NCBI GenBank assembly: GCA_017415945.1
Contig: JAFQDR010000073.1
Coordinates: 1 to 44,273 of the forward strand
Source of the DNA: Oscillospiraceae bacterium
Lineage (GTDB): Bacteria; Bacillota_A; Clostridia; Oscillospirales; Oscillospiraceae
Direction: 5' to 3'
Length of the DNA: 44,273 bases
The position numbers and the translations under genes were made by a program. The notes below the pieces were generated by a model. That model ran no database searches. It saw only the letters and a list, made by a program, of their open reading frames with translations, and was not told the DNA's origin. Numbering within the stretch: position 1 is the stretch's first letter; every line of letters begins with the position of its first letter. Below, piece after piece: positions 22,999 through 31,081 of the stretch.

Positions 22999-23412
22999 TC
23001 AGTAGTAGACTTCTCCGGAATAACGGCCCACGGTTTCCACGGGGTTTCCGTCTTCGTCATAAACCGCGGCAGATACAAACACGCGGTAATAATAACCGGA
23101 AGGTATCGCCCGATATTTGGTCATATCCGCCTCGGAACCGTAGTCTCCCGACCATTCCTTCTCTATGCGCCAGCGTCCGTCGTCATACTGCTCCAGCTGC
23201 ATATATAGCTTTATGGTGTTGGTCTGTGTAGTGGTTTTCACAGAAGCTTCGCAGGTCGCCGTTCCTCCGGAAGAAATATCCAAATCAATAATAAAGGAAT
23301 AAATATCCAGATATCGCGGCTGAACCACAGGCTGTTCCGCCGCGCAAACCGGCAGCAGCAATGTTTGAAGCAGTAATACAAAGGTCAATATCGCCGCAAG
23401 CGTTTTTCTCAT
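22999..23412 (-). CDS. Secreted protein, DUF6147-like
   Basis: A 137-residue exported protein. The signal peptide (MRKTLAAILTFVLLLQTLLLPVCAAE) ends with an AxA-type cleavage site near residue 24. The mature domain is a small beta-rich fold (DIYSFIIDLDISSGGTATCEASVKTTT ... IPSGYYYRVFVSAAVYDEDGNPVET). The pattern resembles the family I know as DUF6147; function unknown. Start 23412 has GAGGTG five bases upstream. It lies just downstream of the anti-sigma gene on the same strand, so it could be part of the sigma factor's regulon. Confidence 0.72.
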   Translation of the reverse strand: MRKTLAAILTFVLLLQTLLLPVCAAEQPVVQPRYLDIYSFIIDLDISSGGTATCEASVKTTTQTNTIKLYMQLEQYDDGRWRIEKEWSGDYGSEADMTKYRAIPSGYYYRVFVSAAVYDEDGNPVETVGRYSGEVYY

Positions 23413-23487
23413 CATCTCACCTCTTTGTTCCGAATATAGCCATCCGGAACAGAAGACAACGAAAATGCAAAAGCGCAACAATATATT

Positions 23488-24228
23488 TTAATTATTTTTT
23501 ATTCCCGACACATATTTTTTTAAGTAGTCGTAAGAAAGTACATTACTTGTGATTTCAATATGTTTTTGTTCCGCTGCATCACTTAAGATAAGCTGAACTC
23601 TGGTTTCACTTTCAATCACTAAAACATCAAACTGATTAATGCGTTCGTTACGTGTTTCTGAATGCTCTGCATCAGTACTGTAAGTAAAGCCATTCCCGTC
23701 ATCCCAAGCAATGTTGATCATCACAAATCCATCATCGCTTTTGTACTTTCGCCATGCTGAATTGACATTGTCTCCGCTGCCAATCAACTCAAACGCATCG
23801 GGCAAGGCGGGGATAAAGTATCCCATGATGATTTCCCCGTCGTGGGTTTCCGCGCTGTCATCTTCAAAGACAAACATCAGTTCCGCCGCCAGCTCGGTGA
23901 GCTCATAGATAAAGTTCTTTGCTGCCATACGGAAATCCGCACTGACGCTGCCCAGCAGCAGGGTGGCTGCAACGGCGGCGATCAGCAGGGTGCGCACCAT
24001 GGTTTTGATGCGGTGGCGCTTCCGACCGCGCTCCCGCTCCTCATAGGCAGTGCGGATGGTCTCTATGCTCCGCTGCCGCACCTCGGGCGGTACCGCCGCG
24101 GCGGGGTCATTTTTCAGCTGCCGACTGCGCTCCCGCAGCTCCTCCCCCTGCAGCTCCATAATCTCATCCATCAGCAGCGCAAACTGCGCATCTTCATATT
24201 GTTCCAGTAATTCCTTTCGAGTTGCCAT
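23488..24228 (-). CDS. Putative membrane-bound anti-sigma factor with DUF4367-like domain
   Basis: A 246-residue single-pass membrane protein. The N-terminal ~75 residues are cytosolic, helical and charged (TRKELLEQYEDAQFALLMDEIMELQ). One membrane helix follows (about residues 80-97, TLLIAAVAATLLLGSVSA), then an extracytoplasmic domain (GYFIPALPDAFELIGSGDN ... HIEITSNVLSYDYLKKYVSGI) of the DUF4367 type often joined to anti-sigma regions. It is divergent from an ECF sigma gene, as expected for a cognate pair, and would hold that sigma at the membrane until a signal releases it. Direct evidence of binding is lacking. Confidence 0.75.
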   Translation of the reverse strand: MATRKELLEQYEDAQFALLMDEIMELQGEELRERSRQLKNDPAAAVPPEVRQRSIETIRTAYEERERGRKRHRIKTMVRTLLIAAVAATLLLGSVSADFRMAAKNFIYELTELAAELMFVFEDDSAETHDGEIIMGYFIPALPDAFELIGSGDNVNSAWRKYKSDDGFVMINIAWDDGNGFTYSTDAEHSETRNERINQFDVLVIESETRVQLILSDAAEQKHIEITSNVLSYDYLKKYVSGIKNN

Positions 24229-24309
24229 ATGCCCACCTTTTTCACGATTTTCTCCATTTTATCACATTTGCAAGCATTTGTCGCTGTAAAACCTATGGAA
24301 TTCTCTATA

Positions 24310-24338
24310 TTTACGAAAATGTGTTATCATGGTAGAAT
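24310..24338 (+). promoter_or_regulatory. Promoter of the ECF sigma gene
   Basis: TTTACG, 17-base spacer, TAGAAT. It resembles a housekeeping promoter rather than an ECF-type GGAAC element, so no autoregulation is evident. Confidence 0.55.
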
Positions 24339-24385
24339 ACTTGCAACTGTGATTTATCTACGCAGACATTACAGGAAAAACTACC

Positions 24386-24409
24386 ATGAATGGCGGTCGT
24401 AACCGATGA
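24386..24409 (+). CDS. Seven-codon leader ORF overlapping the sigma factor start
   Basis: ATG at 24386 opens MNGGRNR and stops at TGA 24407-24409; that TGA overlaps the ATG of the sigma gene (24406) in an ATGA junction. AGGAAA lies about eight bases before the leader ATG, whereas the sigma gene has no ribosome binding site of its own. This suggests that ribosomes reinitiate from the leader. Seen in sequence; translation is inference. Confidence 0.5.
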   Translation: MNGGRNR

Positions 24410-24975
24410 TTCCACTGATTATCCTCGCAATCGAATCTCCCGAAGACAGGGAATACATGACCATGCTCTATCTGGAGCATGAACATCTGATGTACTGGGA
24501 AATCAACAAGTACATCAAGAACCCGGATGACGCGAACGATATCCTGCAAACGGTTTTGGAAAAGCTCATTCACAAACTGCAGGATCTGCAGAAAAAGGAG
24601 TCGAAAAGGCGTTCTGCCTATATCATGGCAGTCTGCCGCAATACCTCTATCAACTTTTTGAAAAAGAGTAATCGTATTGCGGAGTTTGAGTTTGAATTCC
24701 AAGAGCAGGACGATGTGGATCCTAACGGAAATACGCCCGAAGACTTTGTGGTTCGGAAGGAAGAATACCGTATCTTATATGCTGCGTGGAAAACCTTGGA
24801 CAGCAAAAGCATCTATCTTTTGGAAGCCAGATATATCCTTGAAAAGCCCGTAAAGGAGATCGCGGAAGATTTGGGAATCTCACCCAATCACGTCCGCACT
24901 GCCCTCTCCCGCGCCCGAAAAAAGCTGAAAAAGAAATACGAACTGAAAGCGCAGCAGACTGCTTCCACTCGGTAA
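24406..24975 (+). CDS. ECF-type RNA polymerase sigma factor
   Basis: A 189-residue sigma-70 family protein with region 2 (YLEHEHLMYWEINKYIKNPDDANDILQTVLEKLI, about residues 22-56) and region 4 (LEARYILEKPVKEIAEDLGISPNHVRTALSRARKKLKKKY, about 137-180). The N-terminal MIPLIILAIESPEDREYM is the usual start of this clostridial ECF group, supporting ATG 24406 over the later ATG 24457. The start is coupled to a seven-codon leader ORF. The divergent gene encodes its likely anti-sigma. Targets cannot be read from the window, though the secreted protein at 22999 is a candidate. Confidence 0.9.
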   Translation: MIPLIILAIESPEDREYMTMLYLEHEHLMYWEINKYIKNPDDANDILQTVLEKLIHKLQDLQKKESKRRSAYIMAVCRNTSINFLKKSNRIAEFEFEFQEQDDVDPNGNTPEDFVVRKEEYRILYAAWKTLDSKSIYLLEARYILEKPVKEIAEDLGISPNHVRTALSRARKKLKKKYELKAQQTASTR

Positions 24976-24995
24976 TGATTCGAGCGGTTTTTATT
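24965..24995 (+). terminator. Terminator overlapping the sigma gene stop
   Basis: CCACTCG and CGAGCGG form a stem with one mismatch, the stop codon lying in the loop, followed by TTTTTATT. Confidence 0.6.
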
Positions 24996-25007
24996 CTGTG
25001 TTTGCAT

Positions 25008-25036
25008 TTGCAATCTTCTCCGCAAAGTGATAAGAT
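25008..25036 (+). promoter_or_regulatory. Promoter of the editing deacylase gene
   Basis: TTGCAA, 17-base spacer, TAAGAT, about 35 bases before ATG 25071. Confidence 0.65.
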
Positions 25037-25070
25037 GTGTCCTATACATCAACAACAGGAGACAACTACC

Positions 25071-25607
25071 ATGTGGATTTCCGAAATATACACCAAGGCC
25101 CCCACCGAGGAACGCTGCCCCGCCGAGACCGCAGCCTTTGCCCTGCCGGATGCCCTCCGCATTCCCTACACCCGTGTGGAGCATGACATTGCCGACACCA
25201 TGGCCGACTGTGCGGTCATCTCCGACGTGCTGGGCATACGTATCTGCAAGAATCTGGTGCTGTGCAACCGCCAGAAAACCGCCTTTTATCTGCTGACCAT
25301 GCCCGAGGACAAGCCCTTTGTGACCAAGAACCTCAACAAGCAGATCGGTTCCTCCCGTCTGTCCTTTGCCCCCGGGTCGGATATGGAACGGCTGCTGGGC
25401 TGCACCCCCGGCTCCGCCAGTGTGCTGGGGCTTATGAACGACACGGAGCATCAGGTGAAGCTGCTCATGGACAAGGAGGTCTATGAAGCGGAGTGGTTCG
25501 GCTGTCACCCCTGCAAAAACGACGGCAGCCTCCGCATCAAGACCGCAGACCTGCTGCAGGTATTCCTGCCCCACACGGGACACGACGTGACTGTGGTGGA
25601 GCTGTAA
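25071..25607 (+). CDS. YbaK/ProX-type prolyl-tRNA editing deacylase-like protein
   Basis: A 178-residue stand-alone editing domain of the YbaK/ProX (PrdX) superfamily, which hydrolyses mischarged tRNA such as Ala-tRNA-Pro or Cys-tRNA-Pro. Landmarks are YTRVEHDIADTM at the N-terminus, the central CKNLVLCNRQKTAFYLLTMPEDKPFVTKNLNKQIGSSRLSF with its catalytic-type lysine and the LGCTPGSASVLGLMND glycine-proline loop. Length matches the PrdX group. The start has ACAGGAG about ten bases upstream. The two genes that follow are closely spaced and may be co-transcribed. Confidence 0.88.
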   Translation: MWISEIYTKAPTEERCPAETAAFALPDALRIPYTRVEHDIADTMADCAVISDVLGIRICKNLVLCNRQKTAFYLLTMPEDKPFVTKNLNKQIGSSRLSFAPGSDMERLLGCTPGSASVLGLMNDTEHQVKLLMDKEVYEAEWFGCHPCKNDGSLRIKTADLLQVFLPHTGHDVTVVEL

Positions 25608-25637
25608 TAAAATGATTTCATTGGGGAGGTAAACGAA

Positions 25638-26240
25638 ATGTCGGTAAAATCCCGCAAAGGTCACGCGCAAAAACAAAACAATCAACCTAACCATTCTCCG
25701 TTAGAATCCCAGAAACAGACAATCAAAGCCGCCACAACCGAATATGGTATTACATCAATCATCTTTTCCTTTTTTGTATTCGTTCCGCTTGCATTCTATT
25801 GGAGTGAAGGACCTGACTCCGACCCCTTCGGTCTATATGTGGGTTTTTTATTTTTATTTTGCATCTGGATTTTCTGCCTCGCCCTGTTCATTCGCAGCTT
25901 ACGCATCCAACGGGAACTGGGCAAAATTCCCTGCGACACCGAAGAACCTGTATCCATTCATTGTAAAAAAGTTTCATTTCTATTCAAAGACGTATCCCTC
26001 AAAGACGTACACCGAATAAACTTCATCGTTTGCATCGTCATGCAAGAAACAAACGGAAACCGCTTCTATTACGTATATCCCGAAAACGCTGCCCCAGACG
26101 GCTCTGTAATGAAAAACATTAAAACCTCTTTCACCGATCGCGACCTTACACTCATCTGCTACAAGGGCACGAACATAGTGAAAGCCTTGCCGAAAATGCC
26201 AAAATATTGGCCTACTCTGCCCGAGAAAAGGGAGCTGTGA
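25638..26240 (+). CDS. Two-helix membrane protein, unknown function
   Basis: A 200-residue protein I do not recognise. A polar, lysine/glutamine-rich N-terminus (about 35 residues) is followed by two membrane helices (about residues 40-58 and 68-92) and a soluble C-terminal domain of about 100 residues with alternating strands (VSIHCKKVSFLFKDVSLKDVHRINFIVCIVMQ). The plan resembles the other TM-plus-strand proteins in the window. GGGGAGG lies nine bases before the start. Codon use is more AT-rich than its neighbours. The next gene begins one base after its stop. Confidence 0.7.
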   Translation: MSVKSRKGHAQKQNNQPNHSPLESQKQTIKAATTEYGITSIIFSFFVFVPLAFYWSEGPDSDPFGLYVGFLFLFCIWIFCLALFIRSLRIQRELGKIPCDTEEPVSIHCKKVSFLFKDVSLKDVHRINFIVCIVMQETNGNRFYYVYPENAAPDGSVMKNIKTSFTDRDLTLICYKGTNIVKALPKMPKYWPTLPEKREL

Positions 26241-26241
26241 G

Positions 26242-26784
26242 ATGGAGTTTCAATACACCCTGATTCGCTCGGCACGGAAAACCCTTGCCCTGCAGATCAA
26301 GGCCGACGGCACTGTCATCGTCCGTGCTCCTCTGAAAATGCCGCTGAAGGACATCGAAACATTTCTGGCAGAAAAGTCGGCTTGGATTGAAAAGCATGTG
26401 AACAAAGCCGAACAGTGCTCGGAGTCGGAACCCTTCACCCATGAGGAGATCCGTAAATTGGCCGATGCGGCACTGGCGGACATCCCCCAACGTGTCAGGC
26501 ACTTTGCCCCCATGGTGGGTGTGACCTATGGCAGGATCACCATCCGCAATCAGCGCAGCCGCTGGGGCTCCTGCTCCTCCAAGAGCAATCTGAACTTCAA
26601 CTGTCTGCTGATGCTGTGCCCCGAGGAAGTGCGGAACTATGTGGTGGTACACGAGTTGTGCCACAGAATCGAAATGAACCACTCCCCCAAATTCTGGGCG
26701 CAGGTGGAGCGGGTGTGTCCCGATTATAAGCTGCACCGCAAATGGCTGAAGGACAACGGCGGTGAGCTGATCGGGAGATTATAA
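26242..26784 (+). CDS. YgjP-like (DUF45) metallopeptidase
   Basis: A 180-residue cytosolic protein of the YgjP/WLM metallopeptidase group. The zinc motif is HELCH (H137-E138-x2-H141) in VVVHELCHRIEMNHSPKFW, the second half of which supplies the further ligand region. The upstream RSRWGSCSSKSNLNFNCLLMLCP block is diagnostic of this family. The N-terminal half is the usual beta-rich substrate-recognition part. Physiological substrates are unknown. It follows the membrane protein gene without a gap and ends the operon. Confidence 0.9.
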   Translation: MEFQYTLIRSARKTLALQIKADGTVIVRAPLKMPLKDIETFLAEKSAWIEKHVNKAEQCSESEPFTHEEIRKLADAALADIPQRVRHFAPMVGVTYGRITIRNQRSRWGSCSSKSNLNFNCLLMLCPEEVRNYVVVHELCHRIEMNHSPKFWAQVERVCPDYKLHRKWLKDNGGELIGRL

Positions 26785-26798
26785 TGAAACCACCGCAC

Positions 26799-26920
26799 TT
26801 TGTCATCCTGAACGAAGCGCAGCGCAGTGAAGGATCTCAACGCTAAGGACGGTGTAAATGCCTTTTGCCATCAGCTTGGTAACGCCCTTGAGATCCTTCG
26901 CTGACGCTCAGGATGACAAA
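26799..26920. repeat. 122-bp palindromic dispersed repeat (GTCATCCTGA type)
   Basis: TTTGTCATCCTGA (26799-26811) is the exact inverse of TCAGGATGACAAA (26908-26920), and AAGGATCTCAA inside pairs with TTGAGATCCTT. This terminus is one of the commonest dispersed palindromes in bacterial genomes. No transposase is present. Confidence 0.8.
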
Positions 26921-26927
26921 CATTTCA

Positions 26928-26957
26928 GCCATGACATCAGTCATGGCTTCTTTTTAT
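26928..26957 (+). terminator. Terminator upstream of the two-component system
   Basis: AGCCATGA, CATCAG, TCATGGCT, then TCTTTTT. Confidence 0.75.
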
Positions 26958-26959
26958 GC

Positions 26960-26965
26960 TATAAT
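26960..26965 (+). promoter_or_regulatory. -10 box of the two-component operon
   Basis: A perfect TATAAT directly after the terminator, 64 bases before ATG 27029; the -35 position holds TCAGTC, a poor match. Confidence 0.45.
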
Positions 26966-27028
26966 AGAATTCAACATCATTTCAACACATCTGTGTGGTA
27001 TCCTCACAGTGAAAGGAGGGACAATCTC

Positions 27029-27691
27029 ATGGAAACCGTTTTGATTGTAGAAGACGAAGCCCGTATGCGGGATATCATCGCCGACTATTTCACCGCCCAC
27101 GGACTGTGCTGTGACATGGCCCGTAACGGTGAGGAGGCTCTCGATCTGATGCGGGACAACGACTATGACGCCATTCTGCTGGACATTATGATGCCCAAGT
27201 TGGACGGCTTCGGCGTATGCAGGGCCATCCGAAAAACAAGCAGCGTGCCCATCCTGTTCCTCACCGCTTTGGGCAGCGAGGAGGACACTCTCAAGGGCTA
27301 TGCCTTAGGCGGCGACGACTATGTGACCAAGCCCTGTTCGTTGGCGGTGCTGCTGGCCAAGACCCGCGCCCTCATGCGCCGCGGCGGGAATGCTTCCGGT
27401 GTGCTGACCTGCGGCAGCATCTCCCTTGACACCAACCGCCGCCTGTGCACAGTCAGTGGAAGTGAGTGCAGGCTCTCCCCAAGAGAATTTGACCTGCTGC
27501 TGTGCCTCATGCGCAACCGTGGGCAGGTACTCACCCGTGAGCAGTTGCTGGATAAGGTGTGGGGCATGGACTTCGACGGCGACGACCGCGCCGTGGATGT
27601 GCGCATCCGCAGTCTCCGCGCCGCACTGGGCGAGGCAGGCAGCCAAATCAAGACCCTGTACAAGGCAGGCTATAAGATGGAGGAGGTCTGA
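27029..27691 (+). CDS. OmpR/PhoB-family response regulator
   Basis: A 220-residue response regulator. The receiver domain (about residues 1-118) has the acidic pocket EDEA, the phosphorylated aspartate D52 in AILLDIMMPK, the threonine in FLTALG and the lysine in VTKPCS. The C-terminal winged helix (about 125-220) shows SPREFDLLLCLMRNRGQVLTREQLLDKVWG and DRAVDVRIRSLRAALG, diagnostic of OmpR-type regulators. Start 27029 has AAAGGAGGG nine bases upstream. It overlaps no other gene and is followed two bases later by its kinase. Targets are unknown. Confidence 0.96.
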   Translation: METVLIVEDEARMRDIIADYFTAHGLCCDMARNGEEALDLMRDNDYDAILLDIMMPKLDGFGVCRAIRKTSSVPILFLTALGSEEDTLKGYALGGDDYVTKPCSLAVLLAKTRALMRRGGNASGVLTCGSISLDTNRRLCTVSGSECRLSPREFDLLLCLMRNRGQVLTREQLLDKVWGMDFDGDDRAVDVRIRSLRAALGEAGSQIKTLYKAGYKMEEV

Positions 27692-27693
27692 AC

Positions 27694-29490
27694 ATGAACG
27701 CAAAATCCCTGCGCAAGCATCTTTTGCATCCACTGGCATTGACATTTTTCCTGCTGTGGCTTGGAACGATGGTTCTTCTGACAAGCGGTACTTGTAAGGA
27801 GCTGAAGACCACCGCAAAACTAAATGCCCAAAACATCCGAACCACCATCGAAGAATACCGAGAGTATTACAAACGCAACATAGACAGCGGTTTGGGGGCG
27901 GAAGCAGACAACATTCTCATCAACAACATCAGCGCCCTTACCTTGGGTCAAGTGAACAGTATGGATGGCGGTGTAGCCATTATCATGCGCACCCACAATA
28001 TGGACTATATCCGCAGTCAGCTCACATGGGGCTACGGACACCAAGATGGCATTGATATAGGCGACCGATGGTATTTCTTCTTCGACCAAGGATTGGACGA
28101 TGCAGGACAAATTCGACTCACCAATTGGCTCATTGACCACCGCAAAGGCTGGGACTATACCATGTACCCCTTAGATGAGGATCTTTCCGCTTATGATGCC
28201 ATCGCAGACGGCACTTACGCCAGAATTACAGGCATCGAACACCCCGGACACCGCATTGACATTCAAAAAATTGAAATTGTCTCCCCGAACGGCACTGTGG
28301 AGACCATGGTGGAAACCACGACTGAAGGAGCGGGACAGACTTGGGATTTCCGCTATATCGACATTGCGAGCGTTCTCCTCCCCTCTTACAGCAATAGAGG
28401 TGACGGCACCCACAAGGACGGCTATGTAAACATGGAGCGGAGGTTAAACGCCTACCGTGCAGCCCATGTCCGTGCAGAGGATGAATTGGACGATTCCCAC
28501 GGCTACGGAGCATACACCAAGGGCGGTGGAGACTTCTTCACCATGGGAGTCAGCGACCCCGATGGCAAAGTTAGTTCCGCGGCCTTATATTACAATACCC
28601 TCCCCGCGGCTATGCGGCAGGAACGGGGCTTGTACATCTCCACCGCCCTGCTGACTCTCATTGTGCTGCTGATTTTGTCGGCGAAGCTCTCTGAAAAAAT
28701 TACCGCCCCCGTGGAGCAGCTGTGCCGAGAAAGCACGGACGGTCGATGCCGTACCGACAGAGACATCACCGAGCTGAACACCCTTGCGGCAGCCTTCAAC
28801 GATGCCCAAGAGAGGGTGGAGCAGCAATTGGAGCGTGAGCGGGCCTTTACCCGTGCGGCGGCCCATGAGCTGAAAACGCCCCTTGCCATTCTCCGTGCCC
28901 ACGCGGAGTGTGCCATGGAGGACATTGCCCCCGACAAGCGTGGGGAGTATCTGAACATCGTCTTGGAAGAATCCGACCGCATGGCGGAGCTGGTGTCTGC
29001 ACTGCTGACCCTGTCCCGCCTGGACTCCCACAACAAGCCCGCCATGGAAACTGTGGCGCTTTCCTCCATCATTCGTGAGACCTTGGAGAGCTTCGCACCC
29101 ATTGCAGCACAAAAAGGCATTGTTTGGACAACAGAATTGTCGGACTTGCAGGTAAACGGCAATGATGCCCTGCTGCACAAAATCACTTCCAATCTGCTGT
29201 CCAATGCTCTGCGGCACACCCCTGCGGGCGGTACCGTGGTGCTGCAGCTATATGAACAGGACGGCAATGCGGTTATCACTGTTGACAACGACGGCGAGCC
29301 CATTCCCGAAGAACATCTGCCCCGACTGTTTGAGCCCTTCTACCGTGTGGACAGCTCCCGCAATCGGGCAGACGGCGGCACAGGCTTGGGACTGACCATT
29401 GTCCGCGCTGCAGTCCTTGCCCACGGCGGCAGCTGTGAGGTGCACAACCGCGAGGGTGGGGTGTGCTTTAAGGTTATTATTCCGAAGTAA
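27694..29490 (+). CDS. Sensor histidine kinase
   Basis: A 598-residue membrane kinase partnered with the response regulator just upstream. A membrane helix at about residues 11-30 and another at about 310-330 enclose a large, about 275-residue extracytoplasmic sensor with no family I recognise. A short linker (KITAPVEQLCRESTDGR) leads to the HisKA domain with H391 in AHELKTPLA. The ATPase domain has the N box (HKITSNLLSNALRHTP), G1 (VDNDGEPIP), F box (LFEPFYRVD) and G2 (GGTGLGLTIV). All catalytic elements are present. The long sensor suggests a peptide or envelope signal; that is inference. Confidence 0.95.
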   Translation: MNAKSLRKHLLHPLALTFFLLWLGTMVLLTSGTCKELKTTAKLNAQNIRTTIEEYREYYKRNIDSGLGAEADNILINNISALTLGQVNSMDGGVAIIMRTHNMDYIRSQLTWGYGHQDGIDIGDRWYFFFDQGLDDAGQIRLTNWLIDHRKGWDYTMYPLDEDLSAYDAIADGTYARITGIEHPGHRIDIQKIEIVSPNGTVETMVETTTEGAGQTWDFRYIDIASVLLPSYSNRGDGTHKDGYVNMERRLNAYRAAHVRAEDELDDSHGYGAYTKGGGDFFTMGVSDPDGKVSSAALYYNTLPAAMRQERGLYISTALLTLIVLLILSAKLSEKITAPVEQLCRESTDGRCRTDRDITELNTLAAAFNDAQERVEQQLERERAFTRAAAHELKTPLAILRAHAECAMEDIAPDKRGEYLNIVLEESDRMAELVSALLTLSRLDSHNKPAMETVALSSIIRETLESFAPIAAQKGIVWTTELSDLQVNGNDALLHKITSNLLSNALRHTPAGGTVVLQLYEQDGNAVITVDNDGEPIPEEHLPRLFEPFYRVDSSRNRADGGTGLGLTIVRAAVLAHGGSCEVHNREGGVCFKVIIPK

Positions 29491-29500
29491 ATCGAATCAG

Positions 29501-29690
29501 GACACGGGGACGGTTCTGTGTCTCACGGCAGAATGTCATAATAAACAGGTGCATTTCAAATGAGACACAGAACTGTACCCTGTCCTTTTCATCTCCTTGT
29601 GTCCCATAAGACAGGGTACAGGTCCATGTCTCAATAAACGCAAAGCCTCCAAATTAGGCTGTGCCGTGAGACACGGACCCGTCCCCTGTC
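29501..29690. repeat. Nested inverted-repeat element abutting the sortase gene
   Basis: Outer arms 29501-29529 (GACACGGGGACGG, then TGTGTCTCACGGC) and 29663-29690 (GCCGTGAGACACGG, then CGTCCCCTGTC) are inverse to each other with few mismatches. Inner arms 29562-29583 (GAGACACAG, CTGTACCCTGTC) and 29610-29632 are likewise inverse. The right end touches the stop codon of the sortase-like gene. GAGACACGG/CCGTCCCC termini resemble palindromes associated with RAYT-type transposases in Firmicutes; this link is inference. Confidence 0.7.
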
Positions 29691-30227
29691 TTATTTCAAC
29701 TCGAAAAATACAATGGTCACGTTGCGCCAATTGCCGTTGCAGGTGTAGCACACCAAGGTATCGGGGTGCATTTCATCGATCGGCTGATAGTCCCCGTCCG
29801 TCAGTGCCTTCCCCGTATTGTGGCCTTGAATGCTGTCCACGCAGGTATATTCCGTCCTCCCCCGCTCTGTTTCCAGATATGCCGTATCCCCCGTCTTGCA
29901 GCCTTTGATGGCCCCGAAGCCCTGATGCACATGGTCGGCAATGATCCAATGACCGCAGGCGTAGAAATAGGCTGCGCTGTCATGGGCATCCACCACCGAC
30001 TGAGCGGAGCTTTCATAGCAGGCAACGTCCACCCCCACAGCGGGAACGGTAAAATGTCCCGGATAATTCACAGGCAGCTCTGTTTCCGTTCGCAGTGTGG
30101 CATTGGCTACGTTTCGGCGAATGACAGCCTTACGTTCCTCGGGGATCCTTTCCACAGCGGGTCTGTGCAATGCGAATCCCGCGGCGATCAGCAAAAGCAA
30201 GATCACTTTCCCAAACAATTTCCTCAT
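29691..30227 (-). CDS. Sortase-like protein
   Basis: A 178-residue membrane-anchored protein with an N-terminal helix (LFGKVILLLLIAAGFALH). The C-terminal domain follows a sortase plan: FTVPAVGVDVACYES near the start, a histidine in IIADHVHQGFGAI, the catalytic-type cysteine in TLVCYTCNGNWRN and the arginine two strands on (NWR), consistent with the His-Cys-Arg triad. The usual TLxTC is here LVCYTC. A lone sortase-like protein, without a substrate with LPxTG in the window. The start is uncertain: ATG 30227 has GGGAG directly before it, and a TTG at 30251 has GGGAGG 11 bases upstream. It converges with the kinase gene. Confidence 0.72.
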   Translation of the reverse strand: MRKLFGKVILLLLIAAGFALHRPAVERIPEERKAVIRRNVANATLRTETELPVNYPGHFTVPAVGVDVACYESSAQSVVDAHDSAAYFYACGHWIIADHVHQGFGAIKGCKTGDTAYLETERGRTEYTCVDSIQGHNTGKALTDGDYQPIDEMHPDTLVCYTCNGNWRNVTIVFFELK

Positions 30228-30363
30228 CTCCCATATTCTGCCTTGCGGCAAGGTATTCTATGCCTCCCACCTATGGCGGGGCATATTTTTGTAGCCAAAG
30301 AAAGGAAACTGTGGTATATTGGGAGAAATTATGGGAATCTTACCCCGTTCAGGAGGACAATAT

Positions 30364-31077
30364 ATGAATCGTTTGGCACTTATGGTGATCAAAAATCTGC
30401 ACCGCATCCCCTTTATGTACGGCAAGCTGTGCAAGTATGCCAAGAACCCCGAAAACTACACAGAAGAAGAAATGTACCGCCACATCCAGCACATCCTGCA
30501 GCTGGCATCCAAGGCCGGCAATGTGACCTTGGAGGTTCACGGCCGCGAGAATATCCCCGACGAAAGCGGCTTTGTCATGTACAGTAACCATCAGGGGATG
30601 TTTGACGTAATGGGTATCGTGACGGATATGCACCATCCCATGTCCGCAGTGTTCAAAATCGAGCTGAAGGATATCCCCCTGATCCGCGAGATCGCCGCCT
30701 GTCTGAAGGGTCTTCCTATGGACCGCGACGACGTGCGCCAATCTCTGGAGGTCATCCGCACCGTCACCAAGGAAATTCAGGCAGGGCGCAACTACATCAT
30801 CTATCCCGAGGGCACCCGCAGCAAGAACGGCAACGTCATGGGCGAATTCCACCACGGCAGCTTCCGCTGTGCCACCACCGCAAAGTGCCCCATCCTGCCC
30901 GTATGCATGATCGACACCTACAAGGTTCTGGATGAAAAGGGCAGCAAGCCCATTACCGTGCAGATGCATTACCTGAAGCCCATCATGCCCGAGGAATACA
31001 AGGGCATGAAGACCAATCAGCTGGCAGAGCTGGTGCAGAGCCGCATCCAGGAATGTCTGGACGAGTACGCAAAGTAA
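30364..31077 (+). CDS. plsC: 1-acyl-sn-glycerol-3-phosphate acyltransferase (PlsC-like)
   Basis: A 237-residue lysophosphatidic acid acyltransferase of phospholipid synthesis, acting at the inner face of the membrane. The catalytic HX4D box is H76-D81 (NHQGMFD), the glycerophosphate-binding motif is YPEGTRS (E149-R152), and ILPVCMIDTYKVL is the usual block IV. Length fits the family. Start 30364 has AGGAGG about six bases upstream; the ATGs further upstream lack a good site. The gene is monocistronic and ends in a hairpin repeat. Confidence 0.93.
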   Translation: MNRLALMVIKNLHRIPFMYGKLCKYAKNPENYTEEEMYRHIQHILQLASKAGNVTLEVHGRENIPDESGFVMYSNHQGMFDVMGIVTDMHHPMSAVFKIELKDIPLIREIAACLKGLPMDRDDVRQSLEVIRTVTKEIQAGRNYIIYPEGTRSKNGNVMGEFHHGSFRCATTAKCPILPVCMIDTYKVLDEKGSKPITVQMHYLKPIMPEEYKGMKTNQLAELVQSRIQECLDEYAK

Positions 31078-31081
31078 AAAA

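Noticed and set aside
26799..26920. A CRISPR-like or attachment site at the palindromic repeat after the YgjP gene.
   Set aside because: There is only one inverted pair, no regular spacers and no integrase; it fits a common dispersed palindrome.
29536..29751. A 71-residue minus-strand reading frame across the nested repeat.
   Set aside because: It lies within an inverted-repeat element and overlaps the 3' end of the sortase-like gene; no ribosome binding site and no protein-like composition.
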